DNA from: Caulobacter sp048541825
GTDB taxonomy: Bacteria; Pseudomonadota; Alphaproteobacteria; Caulobacterales; Caulobacteraceae
Assembly (NCBI RefSeq): GCF_048541825.1
Contig: NZ_CP183332.1
Location: 2,294,001 to 2,358,000 of the forward strand
DNA: 64,000 bases
Direction of reading: 5' to 3'
Shown here piece by piece: positions 33,981 to 44,002 of the stretch (positions are counted from its first letter, which is position 1; each line of letters starts with the position of its first letter). The notes under the pieces were generated by a model, which saw only the letters and a list, made by a program, of their open reading frames with translations, was not told the DNA's origin and ran no database searches. A program made the position numbers and the translations under genes.

Positions 33981-36900
33981 TCAGCCGGCCCGCGTCCGGC
34001 CAATCGGCGAACCGCCGACAAGGCGATACAGCGCCGGCAGGACCAGCAGGGTCAGCAGGGTCGAGGAGATGATCCCGCCGATCACCACCGTCGCCAGCGG
34101 GCGCTGGACCTCGGCGCCGGCCCCGACATTGAAGGCCATCGGCACGAAGCCCAGGCTGGCGACCAGGGCGGTCATCAGCACGGGCCTGAGGCGCGTCAGG
34201 GCGCCTTCGCTGATCGCTTCATCCAGCGGCCGCCCCTCGGCCAGAAGGCTCCGGATGAAGCTGACCATGACCACGCCATTGAGTACGGCCACGCCGGACA
34301 GGGCGATGAAGCCGACGCCCGCCGAGATCGACAGCGGCAGGCCGCGGAGCAGCAGGGCCGCCACGCCCCCGGTCAGGGCCAGGGGCACGCCGGAGAAGAC
34401 GATGGCGGCGTCCTTGACCGACCGGAACAGCGCAAACAGCAGACCGAAGATCAGCAGCAGGGCGGCGGGCACGACCAGCTGAAGCCGTTTCGCCGCCGAG
34501 ATCAGCTGCTCGAACGTGCCGCCATAGCTGATCCAGTAGCCTGTCGGGATCTCGACCTCGGCGCCGACCTTCTGTTGCACCTCGGCGACGAAGGAGCCCA
34601 GGTCCCGGCCCCGCACATTGGCGGTGACGACCACGCGGCGTTTGCCATCCTCGCGGCTGATCTGGTTGGGGCCGATCACCGTCTCGACCCTGGCCACGTC
34701 CTGCAGCGGCACGAACCCGCGGGGCCCCTCCCCCGTCGCCGGCAACGGCACGCGCAGGCGACGGACGCCCTCCAGGTCGCCCCGGATCGCCTCGGGCAGG
34801 CGGACCACGACGTCGAAGCGCCGGTCACCCTCGAACACCTGGCCGACGACCGCGCCGCCGATCGAGGTGGCGACCACCTCCTGCAGGTCCTGCACGTTCA
34901 GCCCCAGCAAGGCCAGGGCGGCGCGATCCGGCGTGATCTGCAGGACCGGCAGCCCGGTCACCTGTTCGACACCCACATCCTGGGCGCCCTCAATGCCTTC
35001 AACCACCGCCCCGACGCTTTCGCCAATGGTCCGCAGCTGGTCGAGGTCATCCCCGAACACCTTGACGGCGACGTCGGCGCGAACGCCCGACAGCAGTTCG
35101 TTGAAGCGCATCTGGATCGGCTGGGTGAACTCGTAGTTGTTGCCGGGAATGGTGGCGACGGCGGCCTCCAGTTCGGCGACCAGCGTGGCCTTGGGCTTGC
35201 GCGGATCGGGCCAGTCCTTGCGGTCCTTCAGCATGATGAAGGTATCGGCGACCGAGGGCGGCATCGGGTCGGTGGCGACCTCGGCGGTGCCGATCTTGCT
35301 CACCACCCGCTCGACCTCCGGCAACGACTTGATCCGCGCCTCCAGGGCCGCCTGCATCCGGACGGCCTGGGTGAGGCTGGTGCCCGGTATGCGCAGGGCG
35401 TGCATGGCGATGTCGCCCTCGTCGAGACTGGGGGCGAACTCCGAGCCCATGCGGCTGGCCGCCAGGGCCGCGACGACCACCAGCGCCACGGCGCCGGCCA
35501 CGAACGCCGCCCGCAGCCGCAAGGCCATGGCCAGAGCCGGTTCGTAGAGCTGGCGAGCCCCGCGCATGATGCGGCTTTCCTTCTCCTCGACCTTGCCGGT
35601 GACGAACATCGCCACGGCGGCCGGCACGAAGGTCAGGGACAGCACCAGGGCGGCGGTCAGGGCGATGACCACGGTGATGGCCATCGGATGGAACATCTTC
35701 CCCTCGACCCCGGTCAGGGCGAAGATCGGCACATAGACCAGGGTGATGATCAGCACGCCAAACAGCGACGGCCTGATCACCTCGCCGGCCGCACTGGCCG
35801 TCAGGGCGAAGCGTTCGTCCCTGGTCAGCAGTCGACCCAGACGATGCTGCGCCTCGCCAAATCGGCGCAGGCAGTTTTCGACGATGATCACGGCGCCGTC
35901 GACGATCAGGCCAAAGTCCAGCGCGCCCAGGCTCATCAGATTGCCCGACACCCGGCTCTGGACCATGCCGGTGATGGTCAGCAGCATCGAGAACGGGATG
36001 ATCGCCGCCGTGATCAGCGCCGCCCGGATATTGCCCAGCAGCAGGAACAGCACGACGATCACCAGCAGCGCGCCTTCCACCAGGTTGGTCTCGACCGTGC
36101 GGATGGCGCGATCGACCAGTTCGGTGCGGTCGTAGACCGGCGTGGCCGTGACGCCGGCCGGCAGGGATTTGGCGGCCTGTTCCAGGCGCAGCGCTGCGGC
36201 GCGGGCGACGGTGCGGCTGTTCTCGCCGACCAGCATGAAGACGGTGCCCAGCACCACCTCCTGGCCGTTCTCGGTCGCCGCGCCGGTGCGAAGTTCTTCG
36301 CCCAGACCCACATCGGCCACGTCGCCGACGCGGATCGGCGCGCCGCCGCGATTGACGATGATCGTGCCGCGCAGGTCCTCGACGCCGCTGGCCTGGCCGG
36401 GAACGCGGACCAGATACTGCTCGCCGTAGCGCTCGATGTAGCCGGCCCCGACATTGCTGTTGTTCTTGGCCAGGGCGTCGGTGACGTCAGCCATGGTCAG
36501 GCCATAGGCCGACAGCCGTTCCGGCAGAGGGGTGACGTGATACTGCCGCTCGAAGCCGCCGATGGTGTTGACCTCGGTGACGCCGGGCGTGTTGCGCAAC
36601 TGGGGCCGGATCACCCAGTCCTGAAGGGTGCGCAGGTCCTCGGGCGTATAGGCCCTGCCGTCAGGCCGGCGCGCGCCGGGCTTGGCCTCGACCGTGTACA
36701 TGAAGATCTCGCCCAGGCCCGTGGAGATCGGGCCAAGCTCGGGCGTCAGGCTGGGGGGCAGCTGGGCGCGGGCGGCCTGCAGCCGTTCATTGACCAGCTG
36801 GCGGGCGAAATAGATGTCGGTCCCGTCCTTGAAGACGACGGTGACCTGGCTGAGGCCGTAGCGGGAGACCGAGCGGGTGTAGTCCAAGCCCGGCAGACCG

Positions 36901-37121
36901 GCGATGGCGGTCTCGACCGGGAAGGTGATCCGCTGTTCGGCCTCCAGCGGCGAGAAGCCCGCCGCCTCGGTGTTGATCTGCACCTGGACGTTGGTGATGT
37001 CGGGGGTGGCGTCGATCGGCAGGCGCTGGAAACTCCAGACGCCCAGGACCGCCGAGGCGAGGACGAGCGCCAGGACGATCCAGCGATAGCGGATCGACAG
37101 CGCGATGATGCGTTCAAGCAT
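33981..37121 (-). CDS. czcA: CzcA-type heavy-metal efflux RND transporter
   Basis: A 1046-residue inner-membrane RND pump with two large periplasmic loops and about 12 helices. The helix-4 motif DFGLIVDGAVIIVEN (about residues 397-411) is the signature of the CzcA/CnrA branch (Zn, Co, Cd, Ni), not the CusA branch (Cu/Ag), which has a different sequence there. Other landmarks: LPIDATPDITNVQVQINT at the start and ISAGVGFIALSGVAVLNGVV late. It works with the adaptor and channel encoded just upstream in the operon, 13 bases away. The metal is predicted from the motif only. Confidence 0.93.
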   Translation of the reverse strand: MLERIIALSIRYRWIVLALVLASAVLGVWSFQRLPIDATPDITNVQVQINTEAAGFSPLEAEQRITFPVETAIAGLPGLDYTRSVSRYGLSQVTVVFKDGTDIYFARQLVNERLQAARAQLPPSLTPELGPISTGLGEIFMYTVEAKPGARRPDGRAYTPEDLRTLQDWVIRPQLRNTPGVTEVNTIGGFERQYHVTPLPERLSAYGLTMADVTDALAKNNSNVGAGYIERYGEQYLVRVPGQASGVEDLRGTIIVNRGGAPIRVGDVADVGLGEELRTGAATENGQEVVLGTVFMLVGENSRTVARAAALRLEQAAKSLPAGVTATPVYDRTELVDRAIRTVETNLVEGALLVIVVLFLLLGNIRAALITAAIIPFSMLLTITGMVQSRVSGNLMSLGALDFGLIVDGAVIIVENCLRRFGEAQHRLGRLLTRDERFALTASAAGEVIRPSLFGVLIITLVYVPIFALTGVEGKMFHPMAITVVIALTAALVLSLTFVPAAVAMFVTGKVEEKESRIMRGARQLYEPALAMALRLRAAFVAGAVALVVVAALAASRMGSEFAPSLDEGDIAMHALRIPGTSLTQAVRMQAALEARIKSLPEVERVVSKIGTAEVATDPMPPSVADTFIMLKDRKDWPDPRKPKATLVAELEAAVATIPGNNYEFTQPIQMRFNELLSGVRADVAVKVFGDDLDQLRTIGESVGAVVEGIEGAQDVGVEQVTGLPVLQITPDRAALALLGLNVQDLQEVVATSIGGAVVGQVFEGDRRFDVVVRLPEAIRGDLEGVRRLRVPLPATGEGPRGFVPLQDVARVETVIGPNQISREDGKRRVVVTANVRGRDLGSFVAEVQQKVGAEVEIPTGYWISYGGTFEQLISAAKRLQLVVPAALLLIFGLLFALFRSVKDAAIVFSGVPLALTGGVAALLLRGLPLSISAGVGFIALSGVAVLNGVVMVSFIRSLLAEGRPLDEAISEGALTRLRPVLMTALVASLGFVPMAFNVGAGAEVQRPLATVVIGGIISSTLLTLLVLPALYRLVGGSPIGRTRAG

Positions 37122-37133
37122 GGTTGCGCGCTC

Positions 37134-38396
37134 CTAGTGGTCGTGGCTCGCGCCGGACTTTTCGATGTCCGCGCGGATCAGGAAGGCGCCGTCGGCGACA
37201 TATTCGGTTCCGGGTTCAAGCCCGCCCAGGACCTCGGTCCATTCGAGCGTCTGGCGACCCAGCTCCAGCATCCGCACCTCATAGGTGTCGCCCACCCTGG
37301 CGAAGACGACGGTGAAGTCGCGGAACCGCTGCAGGGCCCGGGTGCGCACCGCCAGCGGAACGCGGCGGGAGGCGACCTGGAACGAGCCTTCGACGCCCAT
37401 GCCCGGCCGGAACGCGGCGGAGCCCTCGGGCAGATGGACGTGGGCCATCAGGGTCTGGCTGGCCAGGTCGGCGGTCGGCAGAACCGCCTCGACCCGCGCC
37501 ATCAGCCGGGTGTCGCCCGACAGGCTGCGCACCTCGACCGGTTGGCCGACCCGCACCCGCTCGGCGTCGCGCGGATAGACGAAGAACTCGGCGTGCAGCT
37601 TGGTGGGATCGGCGATCACGAAGATCGCCCGCTCGCCGGCCACGTCGCCGACATTGAGGTTCTTCTCGACGATGATCCCGCTGATCGGCGCGAAAATCGA
37701 ATAGGTCTGAAGGCTCTCACTGGACTCCACGCGCGCCAGCAGCTGCCCCTTGCGGACCTGACTTCCAAGCTCGCCGCGCAAGGCCATCACCCGGCCCGGA
37801 TACCAGGCGCGAACCTCGCCCTTGCCCTCGGGCGTGATCTCGACGCGACCGGCCATGTCGACCAGCTCGGCGATATCTGCGCCGCCGGCCATCTCGGTTT
37901 TCACGCCGCCCGCCTTGGCGGCATCAGCGCTGATCGTCGTGCGGCCTTCATAGGACGGATAGGTCCACTGATGGCTGTCGCCGCCCTGGCTGGCCCGGAT
38001 CTTGACGTCGAAAGAGTGCGGCTCCGTCACCACACCGGCGCCGCGCAGATAGTCCTCCTGCGGCGCGAAACTGAACCGGTCGACCTTGCCGCCCAGGCGG
38101 GTCAGCTCGACCGACAGCTGGACCTGCCGTGGATCGACGGGCTTGTCCTTGCGATAGGCATAGACGTGGAATTCCGGGTCGACGCCGTCTTCGAAGATGG
38201 TGATCTCGATGGCCAGATCGCCGTGGCGCAACATACGACCGCGATGGGGACCGCGCTCATAATCGCCGGCCTTGGCGGCGTGGCCTTCGGTCTCGGCGGC
38301 GGGCTTGGCGCCGTCGCCGCAGGCCGCCAGCACAAGGGAGGAAGCCATCAGCAGGGCAAGGCGCACGCTGGCGCGCCGGGTGTAGGGACGGTTCAT
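37134..38396 (-). CDS. czcB: efflux RND periplasmic adaptor subunit, CzcB-type lipoprotein
   Basis: A 420-residue membrane-fusion protein. The lipoprotein signal ends at LVLAAC, with lipidated C26. Residues about 30-150 form the extra N-terminal domain typical of CzcB (HRGRMLRHGDLAIEITIFED), which is thought to bind metal. A biotinyl-lipoyl/hairpin part follows (GEVRAWYPGRVMALRGELGS, VRKGQLLARVESSE, FAPISGIIVEKNLNVGDVA), then the beta-barrel and membrane-proximal domains. The sequence ends in SHDH. It links CzcA to the outer channel. It overlaps czcC by four bases. Confidence 0.93.
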   Translation of the reverse strand: MNRPYTRRASVRLALLMASSLVLAACGDGAKPAAETEGHAAKAGDYERGPHRGRMLRHGDLAIEITIFEDGVDPEFHVYAYRKDKPVDPRQVQLSVELTRLGGKVDRFSFAPQEDYLRGAGVVTEPHSFDVKIRASQGGDSHQWTYPSYEGRTTISADAAKAGGVKTEMAGGADIAELVDMAGRVEITPEGKGEVRAWYPGRVMALRGELGSQVRKGQLLARVESSESLQTYSIFAPISGIIVEKNLNVGDVAGERAIFVIADPTKLHAEFFVYPRDAERVRVGQPVEVRSLSGDTRLMARVEAVLPTADLASQTLMAHVHLPEGSAAFRPGMGVEGSFQVASRRVPLAVRTRALQRFRDFTVVFARVGDTYEVRMLELGRQTLEWTEVLGGLEPGTEYVADGAFLIRADIEKSGASHDH

Positions 38397-39661
38397 CGGA
38401 CAGTCTCCGAGGCGGGAATGAGGGCGGCGTGGCGGCCGGTCAGGCGGGCCAGCAGGGCGCGGTCGGTGTGGAAGGCCTTCAGGGCGTCAAGCCGTCGGCT
38501 CCGGGCGTCGATCAGCACCTTCTGGGCCTCGATGACGTCGAGATAGCTGAAGCCGCCGCGATTGAAGCCCTCGCGAACCAGGGCGACGGTCCGTTCGGCG
38601 GCGGGCAGCACCTCGGCCTCGATGCGACGGGCTTCGCTGGCCCGCGCGGCCAGCCCGGCCTGCAGCCTGGCGATGCGCCGCTCGCGCAGAACCTTGCCGC
38701 TGACGAGGTCGACATCGGCCGCCGTGCGTTCAGCCTGCGCACGCTCAATGGCGCCGCGATTGGTGTCATGGCGGGCCAGCGGGATCGACCCGCCGACCAG
38801 CACCGCCATGTCGCGCCCCTCGTTCAGATAGCGCAGGCCGGCGCGCCAGGTCGGATCCTGGACAGCCTTGGTCTCCTCCAGGCGAACCCGCGCCGTCGCG
38901 GCCTGTCGCTCGGCGTCGAGCACCGCCAGGTCCGTGGCCGACGCCTCGCCCGCGACCTGATCGGCGACGGAGGTGTCGTCCAGCACCGCTGGATCGAGGT
39001 CGAAATCGCCGTCGCCGTCCCAATGGCTGGCCAGGCTTCGACGCGCGGTGTCGGCGGCCATCTGGGCCTGCGACAGGGCGATCCTGGCCTCGGCGACCTG
39101 GGTGTCAGCGCGGGCCCCGGCGAACAGCGGGTCGCGGGCGACCTTCACGCGCCGGTCCACCTCGCCCTGGGCGCGCTGGGCGATGTCCAGCCGCGTGCGC
39201 GCCAGACTAACCTGCGCCTCGGCGACCAGGGCCTCGACCCAGGCCAGCTCTACCGTCTGGAACAGGTCCAGCACCTGGACCTGATAGCGAAGGCGAACCA
39301 AATCGATCTCGGTGCGGGCCAGGGCGGTGCGGGCCTGGCGCTTGCCGCCGCGATCCACGCTCTGCTGGTAATAGACCGTCGCCTGGGCGCGATCGATCAT
39401 CGAATAGGGACCGGTTCCCGTCAGGTCTTCCAGCTCGACGCCGACGACGGGGTTCTGGCGAACGCCGGCCTGCCGGGCGCCCGCATCGGCGGCCTTGAGG
39501 CGCGCCTCGACGGCGGGACGGGTGGGATCGGACTGGGCGGCGCGGGCCAGGGCCTGGGGCAATCCCAGGGTTTCAGCCTGGGCGGCAAGGGGCAGCGCAA
39601 CGGCGAACGCCGACGCGAGCAGCCAGGACCGCGTGGCGCGGCCATGGTCGAAATGGGGCAT
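38393..39661 (-). CDS. czcC: TolC family outer-membrane channel, CzcC-type
   Basis: A 422-residue outer-membrane efflux protein with a signal peptide (WLLASAFAVALPLAAQA). Two TolC repeats are seen: ALARAAQSDPTRPAVEARLKAAD ... ARQAGVRQNPVVGVELED, and the second around AAERTVALVREGFNRGGFSYLDVIEAQKVL. It forms the exit duct of the CzcCBA pump. It is 46 bases downstream of the His-Asp repeat protein gene. Confidence 0.92.
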   Translation of the reverse strand: MPHFDHGRATRSWLLASAFAVALPLAAQAETLGLPQALARAAQSDPTRPAVEARLKAADAGARQAGVRQNPVVGVELEDLTGTGPYSMIDRAQATVYYQQSVDRGGKRQARTALARTEIDLVRLRYQVQVLDLFQTVELAWVEALVAEAQVSLARTRLDIAQRAQGEVDRRVKVARDPLFAGARADTQVAEARIALSQAQMAADTARRSLASHWDGDGDFDLDPAVLDDTSVADQVAGEASATDLAVLDAERQAATARVRLEETKAVQDPTWRAGLRYLNEGRDMAVLVGGSIPLARHDTNRGAIERAQAERTAADVDLVSGKVLRERRIARLQAGLAARASEARRIEAEVLPAAERTVALVREGFNRGGFSYLDVIEAQKVLIDARSRRLDALKAFHTDRALLARLTGRHAALIPASETVR

Positions 39662-39706
39662 GGGAATCTCTCGAACGAAAGCGGGCGCGGCCGAGGGCCG
39701 CGTCGA

Positions 39707-40150
39707 TCAGGCGATGTGTTCGAGGCGGGCTTTTGGCGGACGTTTCTGCGGAGCGGGCTCGGCGCTGTCGAGCGAGGTGTCCTGGCCCGACCAGGATTCG
39801 AGCGTCGAGCCCCAGGGACTGGCGACCGTCATGGCGACCGCCAGGCCCAGAAGCGAGGCGCCGTCATGGTGGTGGTGCGCGCCCTGCGAGGGTGAGGGGT
39901 CGCGATCATCGGTTTCGACCTCGGCGCCGGCCGCAGCATCATGATCGTGATCGTGATCGTGATCGTGATCGTGATCGGCAAGGTCGGCGGCGAGCGGTCC
40001 AGCGAAGGCGTTGGCTGCATGCACCTGACCGCTGGCGTGCAGCGCACGGTCCACCATGGCCACGGGGGTCTGAACCACCAGCATGGCGATCAGCATCACG
40101 GCCAGCACCGCCACACCTTTGCCGAGCCGGGAGGACAGGAGCTGAATCAA
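39707..40150 (-). CDS. His-Asp repeat membrane protein leading the czc operon
   Basis: A 147-residue protein with one membrane helix or signal anchor (residues 12-33, GVAVLAVMLIAMLVVQTPVA). Next comes an unbroken alternating Asp-His tract (D59 to D71) and later HHHH at 92-95. A second weak hydrophobic stretch (LLGLAVAMTVAS) precedes a Pro/Lys-rich tail. The His-Asp tract could bind Zn, Co or Ni on the periplasmic face; its place at the head of the czc operon recalls CzcI-type accessory proteins, but sequence family is not established. The tract is encoded by a hexanucleotide tandem repeat, so repeat slippage would change its length in frame. Confidence 0.7.
   Translation of the reverse strand: MIQLLSSRLGKGVAVLAVMLIAMLVVQTPVAMVDRALHASGQVHAANAFAGPLAADLADHDHDHDHDHDHDAAAGAEVETDDRDPSPSQGAHHHHDGASLLGLAVAMTVASPWGSTLESWSGQDTSLDSAEPAPQKRPPKARLEHIA
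39943..39977. repeat. GATCGT hexanucleotide tandem repeat
   Basis: Five full GATCGT units and a partial sixth, inside the His-Asp repeat gene. Each unit codes for one His-Asp pair on the minus strand. Confidence 0.95.
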
Positions 40151-40564
40151 GAATCTCTCGGGATGGGCCGCAGATGCGGCGGTATCATCGTCGCAAGCTT
40201 CACCAAGATCAATGAGTCACCCTGCCGCGGCGAGGCGCAAAGCGTCAGTCTGGCCAGACAGCGCAAGCCAATTTGCGATTGCGTGGAACCTCTGCCGTCG
40301 CTGGCCGTTAGAGGCTTGCGTGAAGGGGTGCGCGGCCGGGGAGCTATCGGGTGGCTTTAGAGTATTTCTGGTCTCAGCCTGTCGCTGAGGCAGGCCGTTC
40401 GTCGTGCGGCGCCCCCTCATCCTTGTGGTTCCCGGACCTGTGCGCCCCAGCGCAACGCCACCGTGACGCGCACGCGCCGTTCGGTCGCTGAGACCTGAAA
40501 GCCCCGCCTCTCGTCGTCTTCGCCCCTGCCGGGGCGATTGAACAACCCTGACCTTGAGATTTCC
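40151..40564. other. divergent intergenic region between czc operon and signalling operon
   Basis: 414 bases with no recognised gene or RNA. It must hold the promoters of the czc operon (leftward) and the hybrid kinase operon (rightward). No clear operator palindrome was found by eye. Confidence 0.4.
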
Positions 40565-43500
40565 ATGTCGCTGAAACAACAGCCCGGCGCGCCCTCCTCC
40601 CGCTCAAGGGTGGAAGCCTGGACGACGCTGGGACTGGCGCTTGTGCTCGTCTTCTTTCTCGTCAGCGGGGTCATCGCCTATCGCAACATCGAGGTTCTGC
40701 GGAGCAGCAGCGCGGAGATCCGCCACACGCACTCGGTGTTGGTCGCGCTCGATGAGCTTCTCTCGACAACCCAGGACGCCGAAACGGGTCAACGCGGCTA
40801 TCTGTTGACCGGCAACAATCAGTATCTCGAGCCCTATCGGAGCGCGGTATCCAACGTCGCCTCGCGCCTCGACACCGCGGCAGTGCTCACTCGGGACAAC
40901 CCCATCCAGACGAGCAATCTGCGGTCTCTTCGTCGCCGCATAGACGCCAAGCTGGCCGAGCTTGAGGAAACCATCTCGATCCGCCGCGAGAAGGGCCTCG
41001 GAGCCGCGCTCTCGGTGGCCATGAACAGCCGCGGCAGGGTCGCGACGGACGCCATCCGCAATCAGATGGAGGTGATGCGGCGGGAAGAGAACCGATTGCG
41101 CGAGAGCCGCGTGGCCGAGATGGAGGCGGCCTACACGACGGCGCAGATCAGCGGGGTGCTGTCGGGCCTGCTGGGGGCTGCCCTCACAGCCGCCGTCGCC
41201 GTCCTGACCCGTCGAAGCCTGCGCGACCGCGCGCGCCAGCAATGGCTGCAATCGGGTCAGGTCGGCCTTTCGGACGCGATGATGGGCGAGCAGTCCGTCG
41301 AGGCCCTGGGCGACAGCATCCTCAGCTTCCTGTCGCAGTATCTGGGCGCCCAGGCCGGCGCGTTGTTCAAGGGCGAAGCGGGCCATTTCTATCGCGCCGC
41401 GACCCTCGGGATTCCGGCCGACGCCGATGTGCCGCTCCGCTTCAACGTCAGGGAGGGTCTGCTTGGCAAGGTCGCGGCCGACGGGCGAGCGATGATCGTC
41501 CGCGACGTTCCCGACGGGTACCTGACCATCGGCTCGGCGCTGGGCCGCGACAATCCCAGACATCTGGTCCTGGTGCCCGCCCATGCCGATGGAATCGTCA
41601 ACGCCGTTATCGAGCTGGGCTTCCTGCATCCCGTCCACGACCTGGCGATCGAACTTCTGGATCAGGCCTCGGTGTCCATAGGCATCGCCCTGCGATCAGC
41701 GCGCTATCGCGCCGAACTGCAGGCCGTCCTCGAGGAAACCCAGCGCCAGGCTGAAGAGCTGCAGGCCCAGAGCGAGGAGCTGCGGGTCTCCAACGAGGAG
41801 CTCGAGGAACAGGGGCGCGCGCTCAAGGGGTCGCAAACCCGGCTTGAGCAGCAACAGGCCGAGCTGGAACAGACCAATAGCCAGCTGGAAGAGCAGGCCC
41901 ATACACTGGAGGCCCAGCGCGACGACCTGGAAAGAACCAGCGCGGCTGTCGCCTTGAAGGCCCGCGAACTGGCGCAGGCCAGCCAGTACAAGTCCGACTT
42001 CCTGGCCAACATGTCGCACGAACTGCGCACGCCGCTGAACTCCCTCCTGATCCTCTCCAAGCTGCTCAGCGACAATCGCGACGGCAACCTTTCCAGCCAG
42101 CAGGTGAAGTTCGCCCAGACCATTGGCTCGTCGGGCAATGACCTGCTGGTGCTGATCAACGACATCCTGGATCTGTCGAAGATCGAGGCGGGCCATATCG
42201 AGGTGAGGCCGGAAAACGTCGCGATATCCAGACTGGTTGAGGATCTGCGCCAGCTGTTTGAGCCGGTTGCCGGCGAGCGCAAGCTGGAGTTCCAGATCCA
42301 GATTCCCGACGATTGTCCCTCGATCATCGAGACCGATCGCCAGCGCCTGGAGCAGATCCTCAAGAACCTGCTCTCGAACGCCTTCAAGTTCACACAGGCC
42401 GGCCAGGTCAGGCTGGCCATAGCGCCGTCCGGCTCAGACAGCATCGCCTTCGCGGTAAGCGACACCGGTATCGGCGTTTCACCCGAGCAGCAGCAGAGCA
42501 TTTTCGAGGCTTTCCGCCAGGCTGACGGCACCATCAGCCGCAAGTACGGTGGAACGGGTCTGGGTCTGTCGATCTCGCGGGAACTCGCACGCCTCCTGGG
42601 CGGCGCGATCACCCTCGAAAGCCAGGCCGGTCAGGGCAGCACCTTCACCATCACCATACCCCGCGCCTACGACCCTGCGGGGGTGGGACCGCGCGAACAG
42701 CCGATCAGCGCCGAAGGGGCTTCCCCGCCTGCGCCTCAGCGCGCCAAGCGTTCAAAGCCGCTGGCCCACACCGTCGATGACGATCGCGACCAACTGGTCG
42801 GCGCCCGCCGCCTGCTGCTGGTGGTCGAGGACGACGACAAGTTCGCCAGCATTGTGCGCGACCTCTCACGCGAACTGGGGTTCCAGTGCCTGGTGGCTGA
42901 AACCGCCGAGGAGGCCTTGAAGCTGGCCAGGCGCTTCAAGCCCAGCGCCGTCGTGCTCGACGTGGGCCTGCCCGATGAATCCGGCCTGCTGGTCCTGGAT
43001 CGCCTCAAGCGCGATGACGCGACCCGCCACATCCCGATCCACGTCATCTCCGCCGGCGACCATAGCCAGACGGCCCTGTCACTCGGCGCGATCGGACACC
43101 TCGTGAAGCCCGTGGACCGCGAGGCGCTGGCCCAGATGCTTGAGATGCTGCAGTCGAAGCTGACCAGTACGATCAGGCGCGTGCTGATCGTCGAGGACGA
43201 CCCGGTCCAGCTCGACGCCGTCAGCAGGCTGCTGTCATCGGGCGAGGTCGAAACCGTCGGCGTCGGCACGGCCGCCGAATGCCTGGAGCAGCTCAGCCAG
43301 CAGACCTTCGACTGCATGGTGCTGGATCTGTCCCTGCCAGACGCCTCGGGGTTCTCGCTTCTGGAAACCCTCAGCCAGGACGGCAACCACGCTTTCCCGC
43401 CGGTGATTGTCTACACTGGCCATGATCTGTCGGCGGACGACGAGCAGCGGCTGCGCCGCTATTCCAGCTCGATCATCATCAAGGGCGCAAAGTCGCCCGA

Positions 43501-43993
43501 GCGCCTGCTCGACGAGGTTTCGCTCTTCCTGCACCAGGTGGTCTCGAACCTGCCACCCGAGCAGCAGAAGATGATCCAGAAGGCGCGTAACCGCGACGCC
43601 GTCCTGGAGGGACGCCGCGTCCTCATCGTCGAGGACGACATTCGCAACGTCTACGCACTGACCAATGTGCTCGAGCCCCGCGGCGGGATCGTCGAAATCG
43701 CCCGCAACGGCCAGGAGGCGATCGAGATCCTGGATCGGTCGGGCGCAGATGCCGCCCACGCCATCGATCTGGTGCTGATGGACGTGATGATGCCGGTCAT
43801 GGATGGACTGACAGCGACCCGGCAGATCCGCAGCGATCCCCGCTGGAGCAAGCTGCCGATCCTGATGCTGACCGCCAAGGCCATGCCCGATGATCAGGAG
43901 CGCTGTATCGCCGCCGGCGCCAACGACTACATGGCCAAGCCGATCGACGTGGACAAGCTTCTGTCCCTCGTCAGAGTCTGGATGCCGCGATGA
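40565..43993 (+). CDS. CHASE3-GAF hybrid histidine kinase with three receiver domains
   Basis: A 1142-residue membrane sensor. Order: TM1 (about 22-42), periplasmic CHASE3 domain (to about 195, with TTQDAETGQRGYLLTG), TM2 (about 197-217), GAF (about 235-375), a long coiled coil (about 375-475), HisKA with phospho-acceptor H485 in SHELRTPLNS, HATPase (DTGIGV, GTGLGLSISRELA), then three receivers with phospho-Asp D799 (VVLDVGLPD), D921 (VLDLSLPD) and D1073 (LMDVMMPVMDG). I chose the ATG at 40565 over a TTG nine codons earlier. It leads an operon with CheR, CheB and a receiver-kinase. The stimulus is unknown. Confidence 0.92.
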   Translation: MSLKQQPGAPSSRSRVEAWTTLGLALVLVFFLVSGVIAYRNIEVLRSSSAEIRHTHSVLVALDELLSTTQDAETGQRGYLLTGNNQYLEPYRSAVSNVASRLDTAAVLTRDNPIQTSNLRSLRRRIDAKLAELEETISIRREKGLGAALSVAMNSRGRVATDAIRNQMEVMRREENRLRESRVAEMEAAYTTAQISGVLSGLLGAALTAAVAVLTRRSLRDRARQQWLQSGQVGLSDAMMGEQSVEALGDSILSFLSQYLGAQAGALFKGEAGHFYRAATLGIPADADVPLRFNVREGLLGKVAADGRAMIVRDVPDGYLTIGSALGRDNPRHLVLVPAHADGIVNAVIELGFLHPVHDLAIELLDQASVSIGIALRSARYRAELQAVLEETQRQAEELQAQSEELRVSNEELEEQGRALKGSQTRLEQQQAELEQTNSQLEEQAHTLEAQRDDLERTSAAVALKARELAQASQYKSDFLANMSHELRTPLNSLLILSKLLSDNRDGNLSSQQVKFAQTIGSSGNDLLVLINDILDLSKIEAGHIEVRPENVAISRLVEDLRQLFEPVAGERKLEFQIQIPDDCPSIIETDRQRLEQILKNLLSNAFKFTQAGQVRLAIAPSGSDSIAFAVSDTGIGVSPEQQQSIFEAFRQADGTISRKYGGTGLGLSISRELARLLGGAITLESQAGQGSTFTITIPRAYDPAGVGPREQPISAEGASPPAPQRAKRSKPLAHTVDDDRDQLVGARRLLLVVEDDDKFASIVRDLSRELGFQCLVAETAEEALKLARRFKPSAVVLDVGLPDESGLLVLDRLKRDDATRHIPIHVISAGDHSQTALSLGAIGHLVKPVDREALAQMLEMLQSKLTSTIRRVLIVEDDPVQLDAVSRLLSSGEVETVGVGTAAECLEQLSQQTFDCMVLDLSLPDASGFSLLETLSQDGNHAFPPVIVYTGHDLSADDEQRLRRYSSSIIIKGAKSPERLLDEVSLFLHQVVSNLPPEQQKMIQKARNRDAVLEGRRVLIVEDDIRNVYALTNVLEPRGGIVEIARNGQEAIEILDRSGADAAHAIDLVLMDVMMPVMDGLTATRQIRSDPRWSKLPILMLTAKAMPDDQERCIAAGANDYMAKPIDVDKLLSLVRVWMPR

Positions 43994-44002
43994 GCGTGAT
44001 CC

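Noticed and set aside
34575..38546. 1323-codon open frame on the plus strand across czcA and czcB
   Set aside because: It is antisense to two clearly identified efflux genes, rich in His, Gln, Asp, Gly and Ala, and has no domain. Long antisense frames are expected in high-GC DNA.
39943..39977. Possible CRISPR or regulatory direct-repeat array
   Set aside because: It is a six-base tandem repeat inside a reading frame, without spacers.
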